A stretch of 64,000 bases of DNA from Alkaliphilus transvaalensis ATCC 700919 (GTDB lineage Bacteria > Bacillota > Clostridia > Peptostreptococcales > Natronincolaceae). The stretch lies in the NCBI RefSeq assembly GCF_000621485.1, contig NZ_JHYF01000006.1, forward strand, positions 186,001 to 250,000, in the 5' to 3' direction. Made by a program: the position numbers and the translations under genes. The notes under the pieces were generated by a model, which was not told where the DNA came from, searched no databases, and saw nothing but the letters and a program-made list of their open reading frames with translations. Below are positions 8,637-17,634 of the stretch, piece after piece. Position 1 is the stretch's first letter, and every line of letters starts with the position of its first letter.

Positions 8637-10454
8637 ATGTACGGTTATACTGGGAAAGTTTTAAGAATTAATTTAAAGGAAAATACTATTCAGACAGAAG
8701 CCTTAAACATGGATTTGGCTAAGAAGTATATCGGAGGAAGAGGACTAGGTGAGAAGTACTTAATGGATGAAATCGATCCCAAAATTGATGCCCTAAGTGC
8801 AGAAAATAAACTGATATTTGTATCGGGTCCCCTAAGTGGTACACCTACTCCTACTGGCGGTAGATATATGGTAGTTACAAAGTCACCATTAACAGATACT
8901 GTTGCCTGTTCAAACTCTGGTGGTCGTTGGGGAGCAGAGCTTAAAATGGCTGGCTATGACATGATTATTATTGAAGAAAAATCTGATAAGCCTGTATATA
9001 TTAACATTAATAATGATGAAGTAACAATTAGAGATGCTGCTCATCTATGGGGGATGACTACTTCAGCTGTTACAGAAACTTTATTAAAAGAAATTGGAGA
9101 TCCTAAGGTTAAAGTTGCTAACATTGGGCCAGGTGGAGAAAACTTATCTAAAATAGCAGCAGTTATGAACGATATTGATCGTGCCGCTGGAAGATCAGGG
9201 GTAGGAGCAGTAATGGGTTCTAAAAACCTAAAGGCTATAACTGTTAGAGGAACAGGTAAACCAGCTGTTGCAGATCCAGATAAACTAAAGGAAGTTGTAT
9301 CAAACTGTAATAAAAAAATAAGAGAAAATGGTGTTACTGGCCAAGGTCTTCCAACTTACGGAACAGCGGTTCTTGTTAATATTATTAATGAAAACGGTGT
9401 ATTTCCAGTTAATAACTTCCAAACTTCTACTTTTGCAGCTGCAGAAGAAATTAGTGGGGAAACTTTAGCAGAAAAGTACCTAGTAAAACGTGTAGGCTGT
9501 TACGGTTGTCCTATTGCTTGTGGTCGCCACTGTAAGGTTGATGACTTAGAAGCTGGTGGTCCAGAGTATGAGACAATTTGGGGCTTTGGAGCAGATTGTG
9601 GCGTATCTGATTTAGGTGCAGTAATAAAGGCAAACTACTGGTGTAATGAAATGGGTATAGATACGATTTCTGCATCAACGACCATTGCAGCAGCTATGGA
9701 GCTATATCAAAAAGGATTTATAAAAGAAGAGGAAACAGCTGGTGTACCGTTAGAATTTGGTAATGCAGAAGCTGTTATTGAATGGACTAAGCGAATGGGT
9801 CTAAGGGAAGGGTTGGCTGATAAGTTAGCAGACGGCTCCTATAGACTATGTGAATCCTATGGCGTACCAGAGTTATCGATGTCAGTTAAGAAACAAGAAT
9901 TACCAGCCTATGACCCTAGGGGAATCCAAGGTCAAGGGTTAGCTTATGCAACTTCTAATAGAGGTGGATGCCATGTAAGGGCTTATCTAATTTCACCTGA
10001 AATATTAGCATTACCTGAAAAGTTAGACCGTTTTGCATTAGAAGGAAAACCAGAATGGGTTAAAATTTTCCAAGATTTAACCGCAAGTATCGACTCTTTA
10101 GGTTTATGTTTATTCACATCCTTCGCAATGGGGCCACAAGATTATGCTGATATGTACAATGCTGTTTGTGGCACAGACCACACTGCAGAGTCTATACTAG
10201 AGGCAGGGGAAAGAATTTGGAACCTAGAGAAATTATTTAACTTAGAATCAGGGTTATCAATAGCTGACGACACCCTTCCGAAGAGACTGTTGGAGGAAGG
10301 TATTGTAGATGGGCCATCTAAGGGTAATGTAGCTAGATTAGGTGAGTTATTACCAGCATACTTCAAGGCACGTGGTTGGGATGAAAATGGTGTACCAACA
10401 GAAGAAAGACTAGAAAAGTTAGGTATGTTAGCTACAGCAACTGAAGAGGCATAG
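8637..10454 (+). CDS. aor: Tungsten aldehyde:ferredoxin oxidoreductase
   Basis: A 605-residue AOR-family protein, the normal length. Members hold tungsten in a bis-molybdopterin cofactor plus one [4Fe-4S] cluster and oxidise aldehydes to acids with ferredoxin, or the reverse. The first two thirds carry the pterin-binding motifs (GGRGLGEKYL, SNSGGRWG, MGSKNLKAI). Cluster cysteines are Cys288, Cys291, Cys295 and Cys491, almost the same numbering as the Pyrococcus enzyme. It is the first gene of an operon driven by the -24/-12 promoter and is followed by its radical SAM maturase and a MoaD-like protein. In amino-acid-fermenting clostridia such enzymes handle aldehydes from Stickland-type metabolism; that role is inference here. 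Confidence 0.95.
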   Translation: MYGYTGKVLRINLKENTIQTEALNMDLAKKYIGGRGLGEKYLMDEIDPKIDALSAENKLIFVSGPLSGTPTPTGGRYMVVTKSPLTDTVACSNSGGRWGAELKMAGYDMIIIEEKSDKPVYININNDEVTIRDAAHLWGMTTSAVTETLLKEIGDPKVKVANIGPGGENLSKIAAVMNDIDRAAGRSGVGAVMGSKNLKAITVRGTGKPAVADPDKLKEVVSNCNKKIRENGVTGQGLPTYGTAVLVNIINENGVFPVNNFQTSTFAAAEEISGETLAEKYLVKRVGCYGCPIACGRHCKVDDLEAGGPEYETIWGFGADCGVSDLGAVIKANYWCNEMGIDTISASTTIAAAMELYQKGFIKEEETAGVPLEFGNAEAVIEWTKRMGLREGLADKLADGSYRLCESYGVPELSMSVKKQELPAYDPRGIQGQGLAYATSNRGGCHVRAYLISPEILALPEKLDRFALEGKPEWVKIFQDLTASIDSLGLCLFTSFAMGPQDYADMYNAVCGTDHTAESILEAGERIWNLEKLFNLESGLSIADDTLPKRLLEEGIVDGPSKGNVARLGELLPAYFKARGWDENGVPTEERLEKLGMLATATEEA

Positions 10455-10481
10455 GCAGTTTTATAAAAGGTATGATTAATA

Positions 10482-10513
10482 TTAAGAAGAGCTTCTTTGG
10501 AGGCTCTTCTTAA
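10482..10513 (+). terminator. Hairpin between AOR and its maturase
   Basis: TTAAGAAGAGC pairs with GCTCTTCTTAA but has no long T-run. It could be a leaky terminator or an mRNA-stabilising hairpin that keeps AOR expression above that of the maturase. Confidence 0.55.
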
Positions 10514-10533
10514 ATAATAAAGAGGGGAAAACT

Positions 10534-11613
10534 ATGAAGGAGTATGGATATGAAGTAAGTTATATAAAAAATAAGACCATTAAGAAAATCTATCTTGAGC
10601 TAACGGATCGATGTAATTTAAATTGTACGATTTGTTATAGAAGAAGCTGGGACAAAGCCTTTCAAGATATGGAAGATGAGACCTTAAATAAGGTATTAGA
10701 AAACATTAAAAACTTGGAGGGACTAGAAGAAATTGTACTGGGTGGAATTGGAGAACCCACATACTATCATAATATAGAAGGGGTTTTAGAGGAACTGAAA
10801 AATTACAATCTTCATGTTACAACTAATGGAACCCTTCTAAAAGATAGCTTAATAAATAAGTTAGTTGAAACTACCTCTAATATAACCATATCTGTAGACG
10901 GAGTAGAAGAATATTATCAAAATATTAGGGGAGTCCCCTTAAATGGTGTTATTGAGGGAATAAAAAAAATACAGTCCCTTAAGAAGGCTAAAGGCAAAAC
11001 TCAGCCTAATATCTATCTGCAGTTTGTCTCTTCAAAAGAGAATATAGAAAGCCTATTTCAAGTCATCGACTTAGGAAAAGAATTAGACTGTAAGGGTGTT
11101 GTTATATCTAGCTTAATTCCCCAGACAATAGAGAATAAGGATAAAATATTATATAGCATAAATGAAAATAAGGAAATGAAGGAACTATGGCATAAAGTAA
11201 GGAATTATGGACTAAGAAAAGGTGTAAGTATCTATTTACCCGAAACCCATTTGAAGACAGAACGAAGATGTAACTTCATAGATCATATTACCACCTATAT
11301 TACGGCAGCAGGGGATATCATACCCTGTTATCGTCTATCCCATGATTATGAGGAATACGTTTTTGGAAGGAAAAAGCAAGTGAAAAAATATTCCTTTGGC
11401 AATATAAAGGAGGATACTTTATTAGATATTTGGAACTGTCGGGCATATCAGCAGTTTAGATATATGGTTCACAATAATTTATATCCATCCTGTATGGACT
11501 GTGACTTGGTGGAAGGATGCGAATTTCCTAAAACAACAGAAGATGACTGCTACGGTTGCCAACCTTCCTGTGCAGATTGTCTATGGGGAAGAAAACTTGT
11601 AGTATGTCCATAG
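10534..11613 (+). CDS. Radical SAM maturase of the tungsten oxidoreductase
   Basis: A 359-residue radical SAM protein with the cluster motif CNLNCTIC at Cys27, Cys31 and Cys34. The C-terminus is Cys-rich (CMDCDLVEGC, then CYGCQPSCADC), a SPASM-like region expected to hold auxiliary iron-sulfur clusters. Proteins of this type sit next to AOR genes and are annotated as tungsten cofactor oxidoreductase maturases; the exact chemistry is not known. A GAGGGG site precedes the ATG. It lies 79 bases after aor and 12 bases before the MoaD-like gene, so the three are one transcription unit. Confidence 0.85.
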   Translation: MKEYGYEVSYIKNKTIKKIYLELTDRCNLNCTICYRRSWDKAFQDMEDETLNKVLENIKNLEGLEEIVLGGIGEPTYYHNIEGVLEELKNYNLHVTTNGTLLKDSLINKLVETTSNITISVDGVEEYYQNIRGVPLNGVIEGIKKIQSLKKAKGKTQPNIYLQFVSSKENIESLFQVIDLGKELDCKGVVISSLIPQTIENKDKILYSINENKEMKELWHKVRNYGLRKGVSIYLPETHLKTERRCNFIDHITTYITAAGDIIPCYRLSHDYEEYVFGRKKQVKKYSFGNIKEDTLLDIWNCRAYQQFRYMVHNNLYPSCMDCDLVEGCEFPKTTEDDCYGCQPSCADCLWGRKLVVCP

Positions 11614-11625
11614 GAGGTGAGGAAG

Positions 11626-11850
11626 ATGGAAATAAAAGTAAGGCTGTTTGCCACCCTAAGAGAAGGTCGTGGAAAAGAACTGATGTTAGACTTGGGGGAT
11701 GTGGTAACCCCTAGAGAGATTATCAAGGCACTAAACATCGAAGAAGAGGAAGTAGCCATATTATTAATTAACGGTAGAGATGGAGAACTTGATACTTTAT
11801 TAAAGAGAGATGATGTAGTTTCAATATTTCCTCCAGTTGGAGGAGGGTAA
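11626..11850 (+). CDS. MoaD/ThiS-family sulfur carrier of the AOR operon
   Basis: A 74-residue ubiquitin-fold protein ending PPVGGG. The C-terminal di-glycine is the site of thiocarboxylation in MoaD, which supplies the dithiolene sulfurs of molybdopterin; an extra Gly makes the end unusual. The ATG at 11626 follows AGGAGGTGAGG; a GTG at 11617 would bury that site. The position behind the AOR maturase points to a carrier dedicated to tungstopterin synthesis. No MoaE or MoeB is present in the window. Confidence 0.85.
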   Translation: MEIKVRLFATLREGRGKELMLDLGDVVTPREIIKALNIEEEEVAILLINGRDGELDTLLKRDDVVSIFPPVGGG

Positions 11851-11861
11851 TTCTGAAGAAT

Positions 11862-11890
11862 TAAAGGCTAGTATTTGCTAGTCTTTTTTT
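11862..11890 (+). terminator. Terminator of the AOR operon
   Basis: GGCTAG/CTAGTC hairpin with a seven-T tail. Confidence 0.75.
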
Positions 11891-11941
11891 GTTGACTTTT
11901 TTTATTAACTCCTGTACCGTATTCATTAAGGAGGGGATATA

Positions 11942-12565
11942 ATGAGAAAATTTACAATAATAGAAAAAATAAAGTGCTTTATTTTAGACCATCCATATAT
12001 CCCAGATGAGTTTAGACAAAAGAAAAAAGGCCCATTACTGCTTCATATTAGTGATACACCTTCAAATATTTTTCCATTCATAAAAAAGCTCCTTCAAGAA
12101 ATTAATCCACAATATATTGTGCATACTGGGGATATCGTAGACAATATAAAGTTGGAAACCGATGAAAGACTGTTGATAACCTATATGGAAGAGCTTGAAA
12201 AAATTGTAACTCTTATAGAAGAAAATAGTAATGCTAAAATTTATTATGCTATAGGAAATCATGATGACGAAGAATCTTTGAAGAATTATATGAAAAAAGG
12301 GTATGTAATAAAAAATGGCATCGTAAATATTGAAGGATATAAGTTTTATATAAATCACTATCCAGATCAAATACCAAAAGGTGTAGATTATTATTTATTT
12401 GGACACAATTTTAGTCCTCATTATCAAAAAAACCAACACATCGGATTAAATGGTTTAATAAGCGTTAATATTATTGATTTGGAGTCTAGGGAGATACACC
12501 AAATCCAATACCCTATAGCAACCAACAGATTTAGAAGGATGGAAAAAGGTAAAATATCAATATAG
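11942..12565 (+). CDS. Small calcineurin-like metallophosphoesterase
   Basis: A 207-residue protein with the metallophosphoesterase motifs HISD, HTGDIVD, IGNHDDE and FGHN in order, giving the Asp, His and Asn ligands of a dinuclear metal site. The first motif has Ser in place of the usual DxH pattern, so one ligand may differ. It is cytoplasmic, with no signal or membrane segment. The substrate cannot be read from sequence. It lies 16 bases before the next gene and may be co-transcribed with it. Confidence 0.8.
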   Translation: MRKFTIIEKIKCFILDHPYIPDEFRQKKKGPLLLHISDTPSNIFPFIKKLLQEINPQYIVHTGDIVDNIKLETDERLLITYMEELEKIVTLIEENSNAKIYYAIGNHDDEESLKNYMKKGYVIKNGIVNIEGYKFYINHYPDQIPKGVDYYLFGHNFSPHYQKNQHIGLNGLISVNIIDLESREIHQIQYPIATNRFRRMEKGKISI

Positions 12566-12581
12566 ATAGGGGGATTTTAAA

Positions 12582-13574
12582 ATGCTATTCTTAAGGATGG
12601 GTCCACGTTTTTTATTTATTCGATCAGATGAAATTGAGGAAGTCAAAAATTTTCTAATTAACCATTTAGAAGGTTTAAACATCCAATTACCGGGTGGATT
12701 AGATGTGGCGACTGAAGATAGTACACTATGCTTTCTTACAGAGCCAAATAAAGAAAAAACACTGGTAGAAGATGCAAAAGAAATTATTTTAGTTAATGAA
12801 GTTTCATCAGTATGCCTATCAGAAATCATTAATAGCCATATTGAAAAGTGGGTTCATCGGGTAGATATGGGCCCTTCATGGATGGTTATGAGGGTGGCAG
12901 GAGACGAAAAAAAGATAATGCATCGTTTAGTAGAAGATTTCCAAGGGGAGTTGGTTAATTGGGAAGATGGAATTTGTAAAGGGGAAAAGGGCGATACCCT
13001 ATTAACATTAACCCATAAACCGATCAATTCAGTTTTAGGTGAGAAGGATTTGATTTTTCCAATTATCCTATTACCTCATCCCGCAAGCCAAATCTATAAA
13101 AAATTAAGGATAGAAGGAACAAGGTTTATTACCCAAAATTTGAAAGAAGGACAATGGTATGAATTAAGGATCAACATTTATGATTCTAGTGGAAAGTATC
13201 AAGAAAACTACGACAGATTAATTCATATCTTATCAAAATTAGAATTAGGAATGATATTAGGTGAAACCTGGACAAAAGACCATGCCTTAGCATTGTTTTC
13301 AGTCTTGGCATACCAAATACGTCTATTTACCTACTGCACCCCCCATGAGATTAAGAAGATTCTTATGGGACTAGAATATACCCTTGAAGGATACCGATTA
13401 GTCGATTATGACCTTTATTACCGAAATAAGAAAATATCTTGGGTAGATATAGAGAAGAAAAAGGGTAAGAGAAGAAAAGTTGATGAAAGTAAAATATATA
13501 GAGAAGAACTCTATACTAAACTAACTTCAAAGGATATTCAGTTTTTAGAGTCAATAGAAGAAAAATTAACATAA
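12582..13574 (+). CDS. Hypothetical protein (330 aa)
   Basis: I do not recognise this family. The start ATG follows GGGGGAT at good distance. The protein is soluble, without signal peptide, membrane segment or repeats. The middle contains Asp-, Trp- and His-rich stretches, and the C-terminus is basic (KKKGKRRK), which might contact nucleic acid. Spacing to the metallophosphoesterase gene is only 16 bases, so the two may share a transcript. Confidence 0.7.
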   Translation: MLFLRMGPRFLFIRSDEIEEVKNFLINHLEGLNIQLPGGLDVATEDSTLCFLTEPNKEKTLVEDAKEIILVNEVSSVCLSEIINSHIEKWVHRVDMGPSWMVMRVAGDEKKIMHRLVEDFQGELVNWEDGICKGEKGDTLLTLTHKPINSVLGEKDLIFPIILLPHPASQIYKKLRIEGTRFITQNLKEGQWYELRINIYDSSGKYQENYDRLIHILSKLELGMILGETWTKDHALALFSVLAYQIRLFTYCTPHEIKKILMGLEYTLEGYRLVDYDLYYRNKKISWVDIEKKKGKRRKVDESKIYREELYTKLTSKDIQFLESIEEKLT

Positions 13575-13837
13575 AGAAGGGCTAGCTTACAATCGCCATA
13601 ATCTCCATAATGTATTTTAACATAACTTATCACTAAATTTTTTGGAGGAAGGCTTTCTTCATATTGATTAAGTGTAATGGTTTTAATGGTTATTTTGATT
13701 ATCAGTTTGTGAAAGTTGATGAATGCTTGATTAGAAAGTCAAATTTTAATCTCCAAAGGAATAAAATTCTATGTTATATACAAATTAAATGGGTATATAC
13801 ATAATAGAAAGGATAGAATGAAATGGAGGTTATAGGT

Positions 13838-14665
13838 ATGAGGTATAGATGGCTAATAGAAAATAGAATTTCTACAAGAGACTTTCAAGAGCTGGCTGTA
13901 GATCGAGATAAGTTTCTACAGTTAATCAGCTATAGTGGAGAAATTGAAGGTTTAATACCAGAAATTAAGACCCAATTTATTTTTATTGCAGATGGGAAGA
14001 AAAAGACAAAATACTTAGAAGGCAAAGTTGGCTATGGTGGACACCTTGTAACTGCCCCTCATTATGTAGGTTTAGTTAGTGAAGTTAAGCCGCAACACTT
14101 ACAAAATGCCAGCTATCAAATGGAAGAACTATTGTTAAAAGCAACAGAGTTAGACCTTGGAAGCTGTTGGCTCTCCATAGAGGACGGAGATAAACTAAAA
14201 AAGCATCTAGATCTAAACATTGATGGTGAACTTGTGGCATTAGCAGCCATTGGATACCCCAAACTGCATAAACCCTATACTCCAAAAAGCACATCAACAA
14301 GAATGGCCCTTCACGAATTTGTTTACTTTGAGAAGTGGGGCACAAAACCTATAACAGAAGATATCGAAATGAGAGGTTTAGCTAACATTCTATACCATAC
14401 AAGAATGGCTCCATCATGGAAAAATCAGCAACCTTGGAAATTAATCATAGACGGAGAAGAAATCATCCTTGTAGTAGGAGGAGAAGATGTACCAGAGAAA
14501 AATCTTTTACTAGATTCTGGGATTATGATGCTCTATTTGGAGAGAATTTTCAATGAGGCTGGCTTCAAGGTAAAATGGCAACTTTATGATGATGACTTAA
14601 AAGAAGACTATGAAAAATATTGTATTCCTGATAATTATAGAATTATAGGATCCCTATATATTTAA
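13838..14665 (+). CDS. Nitroreductase-like protein (TM1586 type)
   Basis: A 275-residue protein with an FMN-binding nitroreductase fold in the two-lobed TM1586 arrangement. It starts MRYRWLIENRISTRDF, with the Arg-Ser/Thr-hR-F pattern of nitroreductases, and has GSCWLSIEDG and AAIGYPKLHKPY as the flavin-binding and hinge segments. The second lobe opens with NILYHTRMAPSWKNQQPWK. The start at 13838 is chosen because GGAGGT lies 7 bases upstream. The substrate is unknown. A terminator follows at once. Confidence 0.8.
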   Translation: MRYRWLIENRISTRDFQELAVDRDKFLQLISYSGEIEGLIPEIKTQFIFIADGKKKTKYLEGKVGYGGHLVTAPHYVGLVSEVKPQHLQNASYQMEELLLKATELDLGSCWLSIEDGDKLKKHLDLNIDGELVALAAIGYPKLHKPYTPKSTSTRMALHEFVYFEKWGTKPITEDIEMRGLANILYHTRMAPSWKNQQPWKLIIDGEEIILVVGGEDVPEKNLLLDSGIMMLYLERIFNEAGFKVKWQLYDDDLKEDYEKYCIPDNYRIIGSLYI

Positions 14666-14666
14666 A

Positions 14667-14703
14667 GCAACTAACCGAGGTATACCTTGGTTAGTTGTTT
14701 TTT
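14667..14703 (+). terminator. Terminator after the nitroreductase gene
   Basis: CAACTAACC pairs with GGTTAGTTG and is followed by six T. Confidence 0.85.
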
Positions 14704-14806
14704 GTGGAAAAATATCAAGGTCTATAGAGAATTAAATAAAGAGGGAGTAAAGAAAAAACAAGTTGGGAAAAATAACAAACAAAAGCAAAAGAAAGAGGTG
14801 GCATAA

Positions 14807-16105
14807 TTGAAAAAGGTAGTTATATTGCTTTGTTTGTTTTTTTTATTAGGAAGTGTAAATGGTTGTAGACCAAACGCCCGAACCATTAGACAGCTAGAAA
14901 AAGTAGATGAAATGGAGGAATTTCAAGACTACAGTGGATTTAGAACTGAGGACGGTCGTTTTTATTTCACTGCTATGGTGGAGGGGGAGTTTAATGTATA
15001 TTCAATAGATATTGAAACAAGAGAAGTTAATCAATTATTTACTCAAATTGATCAGTATGACTCCTTTATACCATTACAAGGGCTAGGGGCAGTTTATGTA
15101 GACCAAGAAGGTGTGTTATACTATAAAAATCAAGGGGAAGAGATTATCATAGACCGCGATATCAGTGGTTTTAATGGACCCAATGTTATTGTATCTCTCA
15201 ATCGTGACAGAGTTTTATATACAAAAGGAGACCATCAGACCTCAGATTTATATCTATATATTTTCCAGCAAGGAGAACCCCAAATGGTGGTCAGTAACAT
15301 TTCACAAGATGCCTATAAAGATTTTTACTTTATTACCCAATGGGCCAATAATATAGACTACTTTATCTTCGACAAAGATGTATATAATGCTGAAGGTCAG
15401 CCCCTCTTCTCATTAGAAGCCACCACTACAAAGTGGGCTCCTAATGATGAATTTATAGCCTATATACAAATGCCCGAAAATCCAGATGAAAAATCTATCA
15501 TTATAGGGGATTGGACGACATATATTGGAGATAAATTAGTTCTTTTTAATTTAGATACAGGAGAAGAAAAGGTTATATTAGAAAACCCTGATGGATTAAT
15601 TGATCCCATCGACAGTATTCAATGGAATCAAGACAGCAGTAAGGTAGCCATAATCGAGGGAGAAATAATCCTTATAGAAAATGTGTTAGAAAGGATCGAT
15701 TATCAGCAAATTAGTGTTTACGACATTAAAAATAGTGAAATTCAAAAGGTTGAAGATATTAATCAAAACTTCTATGAAATGTTATTTAATGACTATATTT
15801 ATTCTAAAAGCCTAGGGACGAAAAACCCCCTTCATATTATTCCCATCGATGGAGGGAAAAGAAGAAGTTATGAAGAACCTATAATTCTTAATAACAGGAG
15901 CATGTTTGTTATTCGAAGGGAAGAAATAGGCTACTTAATTGATGGAAGAAGATTAATTGAAATAACGTCAAATGGTAAAGAAAGGCAGATTCTAGAACTT
16001 CCATGGGAGCCTATTGCTATGTTTTTAGAAGATAAACACCAGAAATTAATTCTGATTAATCGTAATTTAGAAATGTTTTTATACTCAACCACCTCCAGAT
16101 CTTGA
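14807..16105 (+). CDS. Lipoprotein with TolB-like repeats
   Basis: A 432-residue protein starting at TTG after an AGAGGTGG site. A signal peptide ends in a lipobox-like LGSVNGC, giving a lipid-anchored surface protein. The body has repeated beta-propeller-like strands with WAPNDEFIAYI and IQWNQDSSKVAII, similar to TolB/WD40-like blades. No catalytic motif is seen and the role is unknown. The stop codon lies inside the loop of the terminator hairpin. Confidence 0.75.
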   Translation: MKKVVILLCLFFLLGSVNGCRPNARTIRQLEKVDEMEEFQDYSGFRTEDGRFYFTAMVEGEFNVYSIDIETREVNQLFTQIDQYDSFIPLQGLGAVYVDQEGVLYYKNQGEEIIIDRDISGFNGPNVIVSLNRDRVLYTKGDHQTSDLYLYIFQQGEPQMVVSNISQDAYKDFYFITQWANNIDYFIFDKDVYNAEGQPLFSLEATTTKWAPNDEFIAYIQMPENPDEKSIIIGDWTTYIGDKLVLFNLDTGEEKVILENPDGLIDPIDSIQWNQDSSKVAIIEGEIILIENVLERIDYQQISVYDIKNSEIQKVEDINQNFYEMLFNDYIYSKSLGTKNPLHIIPIDGGKRRSYEEPIILNNRSMFVIRREEIGYLIDGRRLIEITSNGKERQILELPWEPIAMFLEDKHQKLILINRNLEMFLYSTTSRS

Positions 16106-16122
16106 GGTGGTTGATTTTTAAA
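16087..16122 (+). terminator. Terminator overlapping the lipoprotein stop codon
   Basis: CAACCACCT and AGGTGGTTG form a 9-bp stem whose loop contains the TGA stop; a short T-rich stretch follows. Confidence 0.8.
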
Positions 16123-16308
16123 AACTGGTTAAAAGTAATTTAAGATAGTGTTTTCTTTAAGTTGCTAAGGGTATTAATATTAGTGGCATAATTTATTGTT
16201 AATTTATTTCGACATTCAAAATAAAAATAATTATTAAAAAGGATTTTTGGTAGAAATAGAGTATAATAAAAAGAATAAGATTGTAAATCCAGTAAGGTGG
16301 GAGTAGAA

Positions 16309-17634
16309 ATGGTAGAAGAAAATAAAATTGATAAAATTGTAAGTATTTTACGTAAAGGCGAAAAACGTCAAGGAGAAGAAGCGATAGGAGTAGAATTTGA
16401 GCATATTATTGTAGATGCGGAAACCTATCAATCAATGAACTTCTATGAAGAAAAAGGGATAGAACATATTCTAAAACAACTTCAACATAAGGGCTATAGC
16501 CTAATAAAAGAAGCTAATTACCTTGTAGGATTAGAAAAGGAAGAGGGAGTAATTACCCTTGAACCAGGTGGACAATTTGAATTAAGTACTCCAGCTACTA
16601 AAGAACTAAGAAGAGTTGAAGAACTGTATATCAAGTTTTTAGTAGATCTAATCCCAATTTTAGATGATCAAAATCAAAAGTTACTTGCCTTAGGGTATCA
16701 TCCAAAGACTACGATTAAAGAAATTCCCTTTAATCCTAAGAAACGCTACGAATATATGTCTAATTATTTAAAGGAAAAAGGAACCCATGCCCATAATATG
16801 ATGAAGGGGACAGCAGCAATACAGGTGGCAATAGATTATATTAGCGAAGAGGATTTTATTAAAAAGTTCCGTGTAGCTAACTTTCTATCGCCTATCTTAG
16901 CTATGATCTCCGACAATTCCCCCATATTCGAAGGAGAAGTTTATCATCAAAATAGTATTCGAAGCGTTATATGGGAAAACACAGATAAAGAAAGAAGTGG
17001 CATTGTAAAAGGGGTAATGGACAAATCTTTTGGTTACCGAGAATACGCTCAATATATTTTAGATGTACCGCCAATTCTTTATATAAAAGATGGAAACTAC
17101 CTTCCAACCTATGAAAAACTAACCTCCCAAATAATGGAGGATAGTGATTTGACTGACCTTGAAATAGAGCATTTATTAACCATGGTGTTTCCAGATGTAA
17201 GGGCAAAGCGATACATTGAAATTCGAATGGGAGATTCCCTTCCCTACCCATTAAATCTAGCTTTTGTAGCATTGATTAAAGGGCTATTCTATCATTCTGC
17301 CAATTTAAATACCCTGTATAATAGGTCATTAAGTATTACAGATGAAGAACTTAATAATTATAAAAACCAAATGATTGAAAAGGGATTTAATGCAGAATTC
17401 CAAGGTAGTGATCTTCATTCTGTTTGCAAGGAACTCTTCCTTCTTGCTGAAAAAGGATTAGATTATGAGGAAAAAGCCTTCTTGGCCCCTTTAAAAGAAA
17501 TTATAAACCAAAGAAAAAACCCTGCAATCATTTCAAAGGAATTAATTAAAAGTAAGGGTTTAGAGGGGTTAGAGTGGACAGCATTAAATCATATAATAAG
17601 GAGGGGACACGATGCAGGCAAAGAAATTATTTAA
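16309..17634 (+). CDS. Glutamate-cysteine ligase, GCS2 family
   Basis: A 441-residue protein of the GCS2 type, the plant/proteobacterial form of gamma-glutamylcysteine synthetase. Motifs include the N-terminal GVEFEHIIVD, the substrate loop EPGGQFELSTPAT and the metal-binding PDVRAKRYIEIRMGDSLP. Known members condense glutamate and cysteine with ATP in the first step of glutathione-like thiol synthesis. The ATG at 16309 is preferred because GGTGGGAG lies just upstream. Its end overlaps the start of an ATP-grasp ligase gene by 23 bases, so the two are translationally coupled and probably act in sequence. Confidence 0.85.
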   Translation: MVEENKIDKIVSILRKGEKRQGEEAIGVEFEHIIVDAETYQSMNFYEEKGIEHILKQLQHKGYSLIKEANYLVGLEKEEGVITLEPGGQFELSTPATKELRRVEELYIKFLVDLIPILDDQNQKLLALGYHPKTTIKEIPFNPKKRYEYMSNYLKEKGTHAHNMMKGTAAIQVAIDYISEEDFIKKFRVANFLSPILAMISDNSPIFEGEVYHQNSIRSVIWENTDKERSGIVKGVMDKSFGYREYAQYILDVPPILYIKDGNYLPTYEKLTSQIMEDSDLTDLEIEHLLTMVFPDVRAKRYIEIRMGDSLPYPLNLAFVALIKGLFYHSANLNTLYNRSLSITDEELNNYKNQMIEKGFNAEFQGSDLHSVCKELFLLAEKGLDYEEKAFLAPLKEIINQRKNPAIISKELIKSKGLEGLEWTALNHIIRRGHDAGKEII

